DNA of 64,000 nt from Actinospica sp035552695. Lineage in GTDB: Bacteria; Actinomycetota; Actinomycetes; Streptomycetales; Catenulisporaceae. Each line of letters starts with the position of its first letter. The stretch's first letter is position 1. Shown piece after piece: positions 23,725-32,118 of the stretch. The stretch spans positions 1-64,000 of the forward strand of contig NZ_DASZKT010000029.1 of NCBI RefSeq assembly GCF_035552695.1. Reading direction: 5' to 3'. The notes under the pieces are model-generated. The model saw only the letters and a list, made by a program, of their open reading frames with translations, did no database searches and had not been told where the DNA came from. A program made the position numbers and the translations under genes.

Positions 23725-24936
23725 TTACTTCCCCGCTCTTACCTGCCCGCGCGCCGCCGACTGCCGGGCGAGCTCGGTCTTGGCGAGAGAGCGGCGGTGC
23801 ACCTCGTCCGGGCCGTCGGCCAGCCGCAGCGTGCGGGCCGCCGCCCAGAGCTCGGCGAGCACGAAGTCCTGGCTGACGCCGCCGCCGCCGTGCGCCTGGA
23901 TCGCCTTGTCCAGCACCCATTCCGCCATCGAGGGAACGCCGATCTTGATGGCCTGGATCTCGGTGTGCGCGCCCTTGTTGCCGACCGTGTCCATCAGCCA
24001 CGCGGTCTTGAGCACGAGCAGCCTGGCCTGTTCGATCCGCACCCGCGACTCGGCGATCCACTCGCGGATCACGCCCTGTTCGGCCAGCGGCCTGCCGAAC
24101 GCGATCCGGGATTCGGTGCGCTCGCACATCAACGCCAGGCCGCGCTCGGCCATCCCGATCAGCCGCATGCAGTGGTGGATGCGGCCGGGGCCGAGCCGGG
24201 CCTGCGAGATCGCGAAGCCCTCGCCCTCCCCCGCGATCAGGTTCGCCGCCGGGACGCGCACCCCGTGGAAGCGGACCTCGGCGTGGCCGCCGTGCCACTC
24301 GTCGCGGTAGCCGAAGACCTGCATCGGCCGCACGATCTCGACCCCGGGCGTGTCCCGCGGCACCAGGATCATCGACTGCTGGCGATGCCGGGCCGCCTCC
24401 AGGTCGGTCTTGCCCATGACGATGAATAGTTTGGCGTTCGGGTTCATCGCCCCCGACGCGTACCACTTCCGGCCGTCGATGACGTAGTCCTCGCCGTCCT
24501 TGCGGATCCGGGTCTCGATGTTCGTCGCGTCGGAGGAGGCGACGTCGGGCTCCGTCATGCAGAACGCGGAGCGGATCTCGCCGCCCAGCAGCGGCTCGAG
24601 CCACCGCTCCTTCTGCTCGGGCGTGCCGAACTGCGCGAGCACCTCCATGTTGCCGGTGTCCGGCGCGCTGCAGTTCACCGCCTCGGGCGCGAGCTTCGGG
24701 CTCCAGCCGGTGATCTCGGCGAGCGGCGCGTAGGACAGGTTCGGCAGCTCGCAGAAGAAGTTCCACAGCCCGCGCTCCCGCGCCGCCGACTTCAGCTCCT
24801 CGATCAGCGGCGGCGTCGAGAAATCAGTGGACTGAGACTGCTCCATGCGCTGCTCGGCCGGATAGACGTGCTCGTCCATGAATTCCAGGAGCCGGGAGCG
24901 AAGCTTCTCGGTCTCGGCGTCGAAATTGAAGTCCAC
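23725..24936 (-). CDS. Acyl-CoA dehydrogenase (ACAD10/11-like)
   Basis: A 403-residue flavin dehydrogenase that introduces the alpha-beta double bond into acyl-CoA. The FAD-binding signature SAFCMTEPDVASSDATN and later KWYASGAMNP are clear, with the C-terminal IQAHGGGGVSQDFVLAELW stretch holding the FAD-contacting glycine run. The GTG at 24936 is used because GAAGGAG lies 10 bp upstream and the product then begins with a conserved DFNFD; upstream in-frame sequence belongs to the neighbouring gene. The preceding aminoglycoside-phosphotransferase-like gene ends 5 bp upstream. That pairing mirrors the fused eukaryotic ACAD10/11 (kinase domain plus dehydrogenase), known to act on 4-hydroxy acids, so a similar substrate is possible. 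Confidence 0.92.
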   Translation of the reverse strand: MDFNFDAETEKLRSRLLEFMDEHVYPAEQRMEQSQSTDFSTPPLIEELKSAARERGLWNFFCELPNLSYAPLAEITGWSPKLAPEAVNCSAPDTGNMEVLAQFGTPEQKERWLEPLLGGEIRSAFCMTEPDVASSDATNIETRIRKDGEDYVIDGRKWYASGAMNPNAKLFIVMGKTDLEAARHRQQSMILVPRDTPGVEIVRPMQVFGYRDEWHGGHAEVRFHGVRVPAANLIAGEGEGFAISQARLGPGRIHHCMRLIGMAERGLALMCERTESRIAFGRPLAEQGVIREWIAESRVRIEQARLLVLKTAWLMDTVGNKGAHTEIQAIKIGVPSMAEWVLDKAIQAHGGGGVSQDFVLAELWAAARTLRLADGPDEVHRRSLAKTELARQSAARGQVRAGK

Positions 24937-24941
24937 GGGTA

Positions 24942-25958
24942 TCAGACTCCTTCGGTGAGGATCGCGTGGCCGCGCTCGACGAGTACCGGGACGGCATCGC
25001 CGATGCGCTCGAACCCTGCGCCGACGGTCTGGCCGGCGCGGAAGCGGAAGTGGATGCCCTCGGAGATGACCGCGAGCTTGAAGGTGGCGAACGCCAGGTA
25101 CCAGCGCAGGTGGTCGAGCTCGGCGCCGCCCGCCGCGACGTAGCGCTCGGTGAAGGCCTCGGGCCCGGGGAACTCGGCCCCGGGCGGGACCGCGCCGAAC
25201 ATGCCCTTCCCGGAGACCAGCAGCTCCCAGTAGAGCAGCAGCGCGCCGATGTCGGTGAGCGGATCGCCGAGCGTGGCCATCTCCCAGTCCACGACGGCCG
25301 CGATCCGGTCGTCGTCGCCGAAGATGACGTTGTCGAGCCGGTAGTCGCCGTGCACGATCGTGGCGCGCGGAGACTTCGGCAGCTCGGCGGCGAGCCGGTC
25401 GCGCAGCTCGTCGATGCCGGGCAGCTCGCGGCTGCGCGAGGCGGCGAGCTGCTTGCTCCAGCGGGCCAGCTGCCGTTCCAGGTATCCGTCGGGGCGGCCG
25501 AACGCGCCGAGGCCGACGCTCTCCGGATCCACCGAATGGAGTCGGGCCAGCACCTCGGCGAGCTCTCCGGCGAGCGTCGTCAGGCGCGGCAGGCCGAGCG
25601 CGGCCGCCGATTCCGCGGTCCGGTAGACCTGGCCGACGACGTTCTGCATGAGGTAGAACGGCGCGCCGAGCACCTCGGGGTCTTCGCAGAGCTCGTATGT
25701 CTCGGGGACCGGCACCTCGGTCGGCGCCAGCGCGGTCATCACCCGGTACTCGCGGGCCATGTCGTGCGCGGTGGCCAGCACGTGGCCCAGCGGCGGGCGG
25801 CGTACGATCCAGGAGCGGCGTTCGTCGCACACGAGGTACGTCAGGTTGGACCGGCCGCCGGAGACGAGCTCGCCGGACAGCGGGCCGCGGCCCAGATACC
25901 CGGCGAGGGCGGCCAGGTCGAGCCCGGGGAGCGCTCTCCCGCTATTGTCTTCCGTCAT
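24942..25958 (-). CDS. Aminoglycoside-phosphotransferase-like kinase of the ACAD10/11 type
   Basis: A 338-residue small-molecule kinase fold. The catalytic loop is IVHGDYRLDNVIF at about residues 196-208, and the metal-binding segment is VVDWEMATLGDPLTDIG. The N-terminal LVSGGRSNLTYLV takes the place of the nucleotide loop. Family members beside acyl-CoA dehydrogenases are thought to phosphorylate the hydroxyl of 4-hydroxyacyl-CoAs so that the dehydrogenase can complete removal; this is known for human ACAD10/11, and is inferred here. The gene is the first of an operon with the dehydrogenase and ligase and is divergent from a TetR regulator with an operator between. Confidence 0.88.
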   Translation of the reverse strand: MTEDNSGRALPGLDLAALAGYLGRGPLSGELVSGGRSNLTYLVCDERRSWIVRRPPLGHVLATAHDMAREYRVMTALAPTEVPVPETYELCEDPEVLGAPFYLMQNVVGQVYRTAESAAALGLPRLTTLAGELAEVLARLHSVDPESVGLGAFGRPDGYLERQLARWSKQLAASRSRELPGIDELRDRLAAELPKSPRATIVHGDYRLDNVIFGDDDRIAAVVDWEMATLGDPLTDIGALLLYWELLVSGKGMFGAVPPGAEFPGPEAFTERYVAAGGAELDHLRWYLAFATFKLAVISEGIHFRFRAGQTVGAGFERIGDAVPVLVERGHAILTEGV

Positions 25959-25991
25959 GACGCGCCCTTTCCGCTCATCCTTCGCGCCGAG

Positions 25992-26007
25992 CTAAGCGCT
26001 TGCTTAC
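25992..26007. promoter_or_regulatory. TetR-type operator, imperfect copy
   Basis: CTAAGCGCTTGCTTAC contains TAAGC at 25993-25997 and GCTTA at 26002-26006. It matches the perfect palindrome at 27526-27541 in 13 of 16 positions. It lies between the APH-like gene and the TetR gene and can control both directions. Confidence 0.75.
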
Positions 26008-26053
26008 ACTGGTGTGCGGCGGCGTGTCCGCCGAACGGAAGGAGCACAGCGAG

Positions 26054-26725
26054 ATGTCCGAGGCGAGCACCGCGCGACTCGACGAGGCACAGGCCCGCGG
26101 CCTGGCCGAGATGTGGGACGACGGGACGGGCCACCTGGGCCCGGCCAGCGCCCGCCGGCTGCTGGTCGCGGCCGTGGACGCCTTCGCCGCGCGCGGCTAC
26201 CACGGCACCTCGACCCGGGACATCGCCGACCGCGCGGGACTGAGCCCGGCCGGCGTGTACGTGCACTTCGCCTCCAAGGAGGATCTGTTCTACCGGATCA
26301 CCCTGGTGGGCCACCAGCGGACGCTGCACAACGCGGTGCTCGCCGTGCAGGAGGTCGGCGACGGCGGTCCGGCGGCGCGGCTGCACGCGGTGATCGAGGC
26401 GCAGACCACGTGGCAGGCCAGGCACCACACCACCGCGCGGGTCGTCGAGTACGACCTGCCGTGCCTCTCGCCGGAGCACTACGAGGAGGTCTCCGCGCTG
26501 CGCCGCGAGATCACCGCGCTGGTGCGCGGCATCCTGCACGAGGGCGTGCGGGCCGGGGTCTTCGACGTGCCGAACGTGGACGGGACGACCCTCGCGCTGC
26601 TTTCGATGGTCACGGACGTGGCCCGCTGGTACCCGTCGAACAGCCGCCAGCCGCCCGAGGAGCTCGGCAAGCTGTACGCCGACCTCGCGCTGCGCATGGC
26701 CGCGCCGCATACCTCAGACTCCTGA
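26054..26725 (+). CDS. TetR family transcriptional regulator of the lipid-like cluster
   Basis: A 223-residue TetR-type regulator. The helix-turn-helix is at about residues 55-76 (STRDIADRAGLSPAGVYVHF) with the following SKEDLFYRI. The C-terminal half matches the TetR_C group often found with fatty-acid catabolism genes. GAAGGAG lies 10 bp upstream of the ATG. Two copies of a CTAAGCG palindrome flank the cluster, one directly upstream and one 0.8 kb downstream between two SDR genes, so it probably represses the acyl-CoA genes and both SDRs until an acyl-CoA binds (inference). Its 3' end overlaps the convergent SDR gene by 12 bp. Confidence 0.9.
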   Translation: MSEASTARLDEAQARGLAEMWDDGTGHLGPASARRLLVAAVDAFAARGYHGTSTRDIADRAGLSPAGVYVHFASKEDLFYRITLVGHQRTLHNAVLAVQEVGDGGPAARLHAVIEAQTTWQARHHTTARVVEYDLPCLSPEHYEEVSALRREITALVRGILHEGVRAGVFDVPNVDGTTLALLSMVTDVARWYPSNSRQPPEELGKLYADLALRMAAPHTSDS

Positions 26726-27469
26726 CTTGAGCAGCAGCCCGCCGTCCAGCACGAGGGTCTGCCCGGTGACCCAGCCGGCGTCCTGCGAGGCCAGGAAGGC
26801 CACCGCCCCGGCGATGTCGTCCGGCACGCCGAGCCGGCCGAGCGGATAGCCGGCGGCCACCTTCTCCTCGCGGCCCTCGTAGAGCGCGGCCGCGAAGTCG
26901 GTCTTGACGATCGCCGGGGCGACCGCGTTCACCCGGATCCGCGGGCTGAGCTCCTCGGCGAGCTGCACGGTCAACTGCATCAGCGCGGCCTTGCTGGCGC
27001 CGTAGGCCCCGATCATCGAGGCGGGCCCGAGCCCGGCCACCGACGCCACGTTGACCACCGCGCCGCCGTGCTCGCCCATCCACGCCTTGTGCGCCTCGCG
27101 CACCCAGGCCAGCGCCGAGATCACATTGACCTCGAACACCTTGCGGAAGGCGACCGGGTCGAGGTCGATCATCCGGCCGTAGACCGGGTTGATCCCGGCG
27201 TTGTTGACGAGGATGTCCAGCGAGCCGAAGGCCTCCAGCGTGCACGCGACGGCCTTCGCCTGGTGCTCCGGGTCGTCCGCCCGGCCCGCCACGGCGATCG
27301 CGTGCTCCGTGCCGCCGAGCGCCTCCACCGCCTCGACCAGCGCCTCGGTGCGCCGCGCCGTGACGCACACCCGGGCCCCCTCGTCAACGAGCCGGCGGGC
27401 GATCGCCAGCCCGATACCCCGGCTCGCCCCGGTGATCAACGCGGTCTTTCCGTGCAGGTCGCGCACCAT
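26714..27469 (-). CDS. SDR family oxidoreductase (FabG-like)
   Basis: A 251-residue short-chain dehydrogenase. The Rossmann motif is TGASRGIG (about residues 13-20), NNAG is present at about 90, the catalytic Ser is in VVNVASVAG, and the Tyr/Lys pair is in YGASKAA. The C-terminal GQTLVLDGG is typical of 3-oxoacyl reductase-like members. The ATG at 27469 with CGGAG just upstream is preferred over earlier in-frame starts that lie within the operator region. It is divergent from a second SDR gene, and the perfect palindrome between them places both in the TetR regulon with the acyl-CoA genes. A role in oxidising a hydroxyacyl intermediate is plausible. Confidence 0.9.
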   Translation of the reverse strand: MVRDLHGKTALITGASRGIGLAIARRLVDEGARVCVTARRTEALVEAVEALGGTEHAIAVAGRADDPEHQAKAVACTLEAFGSLDILVNNAGINPVYGRMIDLDPVAFRKVFEVNVISALAWVREAHKAWMGEHGGAVVNVASVAGLGPASMIGAYGASKAALMQLTVQLAEELSPRIRVNAVAPAIVKTDFAAALYEGREEKVAAGYPLGRLGVPDDIAGAVAFLASQDAGWVTGQTLVLDGGLLLKSGV

Positions 27470-27525
27470 CGCTCCGTTCGCTGTGTAAGTTCCCGCGCCG
27501 CTTCGCGCGCCCGCTTCCACGAGCA

Positions 27526-27541
27526 CTAAGCGATCGCTTAG
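27526..27541. promoter_or_regulatory. TetR-type operator, perfect palindrome
   Basis: CTAAGCGATCGCTTAG is a perfect 16-bp palindrome in the 158-bp gap between two divergent SDR genes. The same sequence with three changes occurs at 25992-26007 in front of the TetR gene. Shared control by that regulator is inferred. Confidence 0.8.
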
Positions 27542-27627
27542 GATCTCGCCTAGAATGCAACCGCGGCCCCGGCCTGTCAATGACCCGGGCGGCGGCCGAG
27601 CAACGGCGGATGGTCGAGGAGGACCGG

Positions 27628-28398
27628 ATGGGGCTGGATCTGAACGGCGCGGGCGTGGTGGTCACGGGCGCCGGTGCGGGCATCGGCGCGGCGATGGCGC
27701 GGCGGTTCGCGGCGGCGGGCGCGCGGGTGGTCGTCAACGACCTCGACGCGGACAAGGTCTCCGTCGTCGCGGCGGAGATCGGCGCGTTCGCGGTCCCCGG
27801 CGACGCCGCGTCGGCCGAGGGAGTCGAGGCCCTCGTGTCCGTCGCCGCCGGCCATCTCGGCGCCATCGACCTGTTCTGCGCCAACGCGGGCGTCGGCGGC
27901 GCGCCGTCGCTGGAGGACGAGGCGGGCTGGGAGCTCGCCTGGAACGTCAACGTGCTGGCTCACGTCCGGGCCGCGCGCGCCCTGCTCCCCGGCTGGCTCG
28001 AGCGTGGCCGCGGCCACTTCCTGGCGACGGTCTCGGCCGCGGGCCTGCTGACGATGCTCAGCGCCCCCGCGTACTCGGTCACCAAGCACGGCGCGCTGGC
28101 CTTCGCGGAGTGGCTGAGCGCGACGTACGGCGACAAGGGCATCACGGTCCAGGCGCTGTGCCCGCAGGGCGTGCGCACGGCGATGATGGCGTCCACCGGC
28201 AAGGCGGGCGAAGTGCTGCTCGCCCCCTCCGCGATCTCCCCGGAAGACGTGGCCGACACCGTCATGTCGGCCCTCGAGGACAGTCGCTTCCTGATCCTGC
28301 CGCACCCCGAGGTCGCCGAGTACTACGCCGCACGCGCCGCGTCCCCCGACCACTGGCTCGCCTCGATGCGCAAGCTTCAAGCCGCGATCGAGGCGTAG
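27628..28398 (+). CDS. SDR family oxidoreductase
   Basis: A 256-residue classical short-chain dehydrogenase. It has TGAGAGIG (residues 12-19), NDLDADK after the second strand, CANAG in place of NNAG at about 86, catalytic Ser in ATVSAAG and YSVTKHG for the Tyr-x3-Lys pair. The C-terminal region PHPEVAEYYAARA and WLASMRKLQ matches the group of actinobacterial SDRs near lipid-catabolism genes. The ATG at 27628 is chosen because GAGGAGG lies 5 bp upstream; an in-frame start at 27580 lacks this. It is divergent from the other SDR with the palindromic operator between. The substrate is unknown. Confidence 0.9.
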   Translation: MGLDLNGAGVVVTGAGAGIGAAMARRFAAAGARVVVNDLDADKVSVVAAEIGAFAVPGDAASAEGVEALVSVAAGHLGAIDLFCANAGVGGAPSLEDEAGWELAWNVNVLAHVRAARALLPGWLERGRGHFLATVSAAGLLTMLSAPAYSVTKHGALAFAEWLSATYGDKGITVQALCPQGVRTAMMASTGKAGEVLLAPSAISPEDVADTVMSALEDSRFLILPHPEVAEYYAARAASPDHWLASMRKLQAAIEA

Positions 28399-28469
28399 CG
28401 AGCAGTCGGGGGACGCGTCGTCCGAGATCAATGCGACGTCGGCGCGTCGCCGTTACCAGATCGGGGTCG

Positions 28470-30221
28470 CTACCAGATCGGGATCGCCTGCGTGTCCACG
28501 GTCTGATGCGGCGTGTCGACGCCCGGGTGGCCGCGGAAGTCGGTCCACACCGGGTGCAGCATGCCGTCCCAGCCGATGACGGCCGCCGAGTAGTCGCCGA
28601 TGAACTCGCCCTGCAGCACGGTCCCGCTGACCAGGCCGGTGCCGACGAACTGGACCTGCGGGTTCGCCGACTGCGTGGTGATGCGGTGCTGCGACGAGGT
28701 CCGGCCGTTCCAGCCGATCGTCGTGTAGGCGTAGTCGAGGTCGATGCCCGACGGGTCGTAGGAGCGCGTGTAGTAGGTGACGGCGACCTTCCCGCCGAAC
28801 GCGGCGACCGCCGGGAAGACCACGTCGCCGCCGGGCTCCGCGGCCGCCACCGGGCTCCAGTTCCGGCCGTCGGCGGACCCTGCGATGAACGCGGTGCCGT
28901 CGGTCTTCACCGACGCCCCGGTGGAGTCGTACTGCCCGTTGCGGTCGTCGGCCCAGGTGACGTAGAGGTGCTGGGTCAGCGGGTCCACCGTGAGCTGCGG
29001 ATACGAGTTGATCCGGAAGTTCTCGCCGGTCAGCGTGTCATTGGCGACGTCCGGGTTGTACGGGAAGTCGTAGTTCTGCCCGACCTGCTCGTTCGTCCAC
29101 GTCTTGCCGTGGTCGCGGGAGTACGCGATGACGGTCGCGTCGTGGTCGCTCGCGCCGTTGCAGGCCAGCGTGGCGCAGACGGTGCCTTCGTAGGCCACGT
29201 ACACGGTGCCGTCGGCGGTGACCTGCGGGTTCGAACCCTGCGCGAACGCCGTCAGGCCGCCGGAGAAGTTCGTCGTCGTCGGGGAGATGCGGTAGGCGTC
29301 CGACCAGCTGCGGCCCTGGTTGTCAGAGGTCTTCACGACGATCGGCGACTCGACATAGTTGCCCGCCGAGTCGTACGTGAAGCGAGTCCAGGTCACGTAC
29401 ACCTTGCCGGTGCGCGGATCGACGGAGATCCAGTTCTTGTCGTTGAAGTAGTTCGTCGGCGTCGCGGTTCCGTCCGGCAGCACGCCGTCGAGCTGCACGA
29501 CGCTCGGCGCACCCCACGTCAACCCGCCGTCGTGCGAGACCGAGACGGCGATGCCCGAGCCCGCATTGAGCCGCGAGAAGACGATGTTGGTGTAGTAGAC
29601 GGTGTTGTGCGGCCCGAAAGCGAGCACCGGGTCGCCCGCCGAGTCCATATCGGACAGGGCGCCGGTCGCGCCGGTCTGGTACGTCAGGCCGGGCAGCTCA
29701 ACGTTCTTCCACGTCCTCCCGCCGTCGAACGACGTGTACGCCCAGCCCGACGAGTCGTTGCGGCCCTCCCGCGAGTTGAAGACCCGGTAGTCGTTCGATC
29801 CGGCCACCAGGTTCCGGGGGTTCTGCGGATTGACCGCGACGGTCGTCTCGTTCTGCGCCGAGTAACACCCGGTCTGGCTACCGACGTTGACGACTGTGTC
29901 GCCATTGATCGCGTCCACATTCGGCGCGATCGAGTTGTACACGTGCGTATCACCCGCGTACGACTGGCACAGCGCCGAAAGCGCGGTCGAGTCGGGCTGG
30001 GGGTCCTGCTCACGCGGCAGCACGTAGCTGAGCAGCGGATTGTGCGAGGCCGTGTCGGCGATGACGGTCCTGGGCGTGGCCGCAGCCGCGGCACCAGCCG
30101 CCTTGGCATTGGCAGTCGCAGTGGCCGCCATCGCCGCCGGAGCCGCCACGAAGCCGCCGGCAACCAACGCCGTCGCCGCGACGAGCCCTCCCCACGCGCA
30201 ACGAGCACGAGTTCTGATCAT
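28470..30221 (-). CDS. Secreted sialidase-like beta-propeller protein
   Basis: A 583-residue extracellular protein with a signal peptide of about 32 residues (RTRARCAWGG then an Ala/Val-rich core and AMA cleavage). At least five Asp-box (BNR) motifs of the SxDxGxTW type are visible: SFDGGRTW, SHDGGLTW, SDNQGRSW, SRDHGKTW and SADGRNW, spaced as blades of a propeller. Sialidases, photosystem assembly proteins and various lectin-like proteins share this fold, and the catalytic Arg triad cannot be confirmed by eye, so exo-sialidase activity is not claimed. The gene is monocistronic. The 265 bp upstream (30222-30486) shows no further feature apart from the promoter region. Confidence 0.82.
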   Translation of the reverse strand: MIRTRARCAWGGLVAATALVAGGFVAAPAAMAATATANAKAAGAAAAATPRTVIADTASHNPLLSYVLPREQDPQPDSTALSALCQSYAGDTHVYNSIAPNVDAINGDTVVNVGSQTGCYSAQNETTVAVNPQNPRNLVAGSNDYRVFNSREGRNDSSGWAYTSFDGGRTWKNVELPGLTYQTGATGALSDMDSAGDPVLAFGPHNTVYYTNIVFSRLNAGSGIAVSVSHDGGLTWGAPSVVQLDGVLPDGTATPTNYFNDKNWISVDPRTGKVYVTWTRFTYDSAGNYVESPIVVKTSDNQGRSWSDAYRISPTTTNFSGGLTAFAQGSNPQVTADGTVYVAYEGTVCATLACNGASDHDATVIAYSRDHGKTWTNEQVGQNYDFPYNPDVANDTLTGENFRINSYPQLTVDPLTQHLYVTWADDRNGQYDSTGASVKTDGTAFIAGSADGRNWSPVAAAEPGGDVVFPAVAAFGGKVAVTYYTRSYDPSGIDLDYAYTTIGWNGRTSSQHRITTQSANPQVQFVGTGLVSGTVLQGEFIGDYSAAVIGWDGMLHPVWTDFRGHPGVDTPHQTVDTQAIPIW

Positions 30222-30486
30222 GCGGGTAACCCCTCCCTCGGTCCAGTGGGCAGGGGTGAAGCTAGGGCCGCCGACACCCTCTTGCCAAGACCCTGCCGAG
30301 GAAGAGACAGAACTTTAACTTTATCTAGCGAGTTCGATACACAGCCGTAGCCGGTGCGGCCGGACCCGACGACACGTGTCCGACCGCCGATCCGCGAGCT
30401 GCTATGGGATCTCTCACGCGCGGTGATTATCGCGATGCGCTATGCCAGTATGGGTTCGCGGGCGGTAGCGATGGTGAGGGGGATGG

Positions 30487-30662
30487 GTGCTGAGCATTCC
30501 ACTGCGCGGAGACTTCCGGTACATCCACCAGCCGCTTCCGATCACCGACACGGCGATACCCGTACTCGGCCGCGAAGACCTGGCGAAGACCTGGCGGAGC
30601 GGATCGGCGATCGGCTCAGATATTCGCGCGGCGGAGCGTTCCTCGTCACCGGCTTCCGCGGA
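30487..30662 (+). pseudogene. Relic: 5' fragment of a P-loop ATPase gene, broken by 11-bp duplication
   Basis: From the GTG at 30487 the sequence encodes SIPLRGDFRYIHQPLPITDT and then PVLGREDLA, the usual opening of a family of actinomycete AAA-type ATPases. GAAGACCTGGC is duplicated in tandem at 30574-30584 and 30585-30595, which shifts the frame. Removing one copy restores AERIGDRLRYSRGGAFLVTGFRG, whose end is the start of a P-loop (usual continuation VGKS). The loop is cut off at about 30662, where a kinase fragment begins. The remnant cannot be functional. Confidence 0.65.
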
Positions 30663-30937
30663 GTGGCTCCGGAGCAATTCTCCGGCGTGCGCTCAGGCAT
30701 CGCGTCGGATGTCTTCGCTCTGGGATCGTTCTCTATGAGTGCCTTCACGGGACGCCGCCATGGTCTGGCGGTAGTTCGATGGCGGAGGTCGTCTACCGCG
30801 TCCTCCACGAGGAGGTCTCGGTCGACGAGCTTCCCGCGAGCGAACCGCTGAGAGCGCTCATACTGCCACCGTCATCGCGAACTCCAGCCGCGAAACGCGG
30901 TGAGCTGATCGACCGCAAGCCGCCGAAACTGCCCTAG
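30663..30937 (+). pseudogene. Relic: C-lobe fragment of a Ser/Thr protein kinase gene
   Basis: Directly after the ATPase fragment, in the same frame, comes APEQFSGVRSGIASDVFALG, the APE-to-subdomain IX region of a bacterial Ser/Thr kinase (compare MAPEQ and TDVFALG in the intact kinase at 54098-56098). SFSMSAFTGRR follows. A two-base excess near 30756 shifts the frame; corrected, it reads WSGGSSMAEVVYRVLHEE and then VSVDELPASEPLRALI, matching the kinase end. N-lobe and catalytic loop are missing. The last 52 codons (from ATG 30779) stay open to a TAG at 30937 and overlap pobA convergently by 4 bp. Confidence 0.6.
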
Positions 30938-32118
30938 AGCGCCACGCCGACGTAGTTCTCGGCCAGTTCGGCGGCGGCGTGGGGGGAGGATGCGATGCGG
31001 TCGAGTTGGGAGAGCTGGAGGCGGGCGTCGAAGGCGGTCTGGTCGGGGTCGGAGTGCAGGGTCGAGGTCATGAAGTAGGAGAAGTGCTCGGCGCGCCAGA
31101 CGCGGCGGAGGCAGGTGTCGGAGTAGGCGGCGAGGGCAGAGTCGTCGCCGGTGGTGTGGAGTTCGATGAAGGCGCGGGCGAGGACGGTGACGTCGGCGGC
31201 GGCGAGGTTGAGGCCCTTGGCACCGGTCGGGGGGACGATGTGGGCGGCGTCGCCGGCGAGGAGGACTCGGCCCCAGCGCATCGGCTCGGTGACGCTGCTG
31301 CGGAGCGGCAGGACCGCGCGCTGGGTGATGGGGCCGCGCTGGAGCTTCCAGTCGGCATCGACGGCGAACCTGGCGTCGAGTTCGTCCCAGATCTGCTCGT
31401 CGGTCCACGCATTGGGGTCGGTGCCGTTCGGGACCTGCAGGTACAGTCGGCTGACCGTGTGCGAACGCATGCTGAGCAGGGCGAAGCCGCGCGGCGAGTG
31501 GGCGTAGATCAGCTCGTCGCTGGACGGCGGGACGTCGGCGAGGATGCCGAACCAGGAGAACGGATACACCCGCTCGTACGTGGTGAGCGCGCTTTCCGGG
31601 ATCGCCTGGCGGGCGACGCCGTGGTAGCCGTCGCAGCCGACCACGTAGTCGCACGTCAGGGTTCGATCTTCGCCCTCGTACGTGTAGTGGATCGTCGGGC
31701 TCGCGGTGTCCGCGCCGGTGACGCCGGTCGCGGTCGCCTGGAACAGCAGCGGCGCGCCGTCGGCCAGCTGCAGCTTGATCAGGTCCTTGACGACCTCGGT
31801 CTGGGCGTAGACCCACACGCGCTTGCCGCCGGTGAGCTTCGGGAAGTCGATGCGGTGCCGGCGGCCGCTCCAGCTGAGTTCGATGCCGTCGTGCGGCAGG
31901 CCCTCGCGTTCCAGCCGCTCCCCCGCCCCGCTGGCGCGCAGCACGTCCACCGTGGACTGCTCGAGCACGCCGGCGCGCTGGCGCTGCTCGACGTACGGCC
32001 GGTCGCGCGTCTCGAGGACGACGCAGTCGACGCCCGCCTGGTGCAGCAGGCGCGCCAGCAGCAGCCCGGCGGGGCCCGCGCCGACTATGCCGACGGTGGT
32101 GCGCTTCGGTGCGTTCAC
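30934..32118 (-). CDS. pobA: 4-hydroxybenzoate 3-monooxygenase
   Basis: A 394-residue FAD monooxygenase that converts 4-hydroxybenzoate to protocatechuate. The Rossmann motif VGIVGAGPAGLLLARLLHQ is at residues 8-26, RQRAGVLEQ follows, the DG motif is CDYVVGCDGYHG, and the FAD ribityl motif is LAGDAAHIVPPTGAKGLN. These agree with Pseudomonas PobA along the full length. The GTG at 32118 overlaps the TGA of pcaL as GTGA, so it is translationally coupled. Having pobA as the last gene of the pca operon means the enzyme that produces protocatechuate is expressed with those that consume it. It ends convergently on the kinase relic. Confidence 0.94.
   Translation of the reverse strand: MNAPKRTTVGIVGAGPAGLLLARLLHQAGVDCVVLETRDRPYVEQRQRAGVLEQSTVDVLRASGAGERLEREGLPHDGIELSWSGRRHRIDFPKLTGGKRVWVYAQTEVVKDLIKLQLADGAPLLFQATATGVTGADTASPTIHYTYEGEDRTLTCDYVVGCDGYHGVARQAIPESALTTYERVYPFSWFGILADVPPSSDELIYAHSPRGFALLSMRSHTVSRLYLQVPNGTDPNAWTDEQIWDELDARFAVDADWKLQRGPITQRAVLPLRSSVTEPMRWGRVLLAGDAAHIVPPTGAKGLNLAAADVTVLARAFIELHTTGDDSALAAYSDTCLRRVWRAEHFSYFMTSTLHSDPDQTAFDARLQLSQLDRIASSPHAAAELAENYVGVAL

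Noticed and set aside
23725..25830. A 701-residue reading of the acyl-CoA dehydrogenase with a long N-terminal extension
   Set aside because: The extension is the out-of-frame reading of the APH-like gene; a GTG with a strong ribosome site gives the normal 403-residue enzyme.
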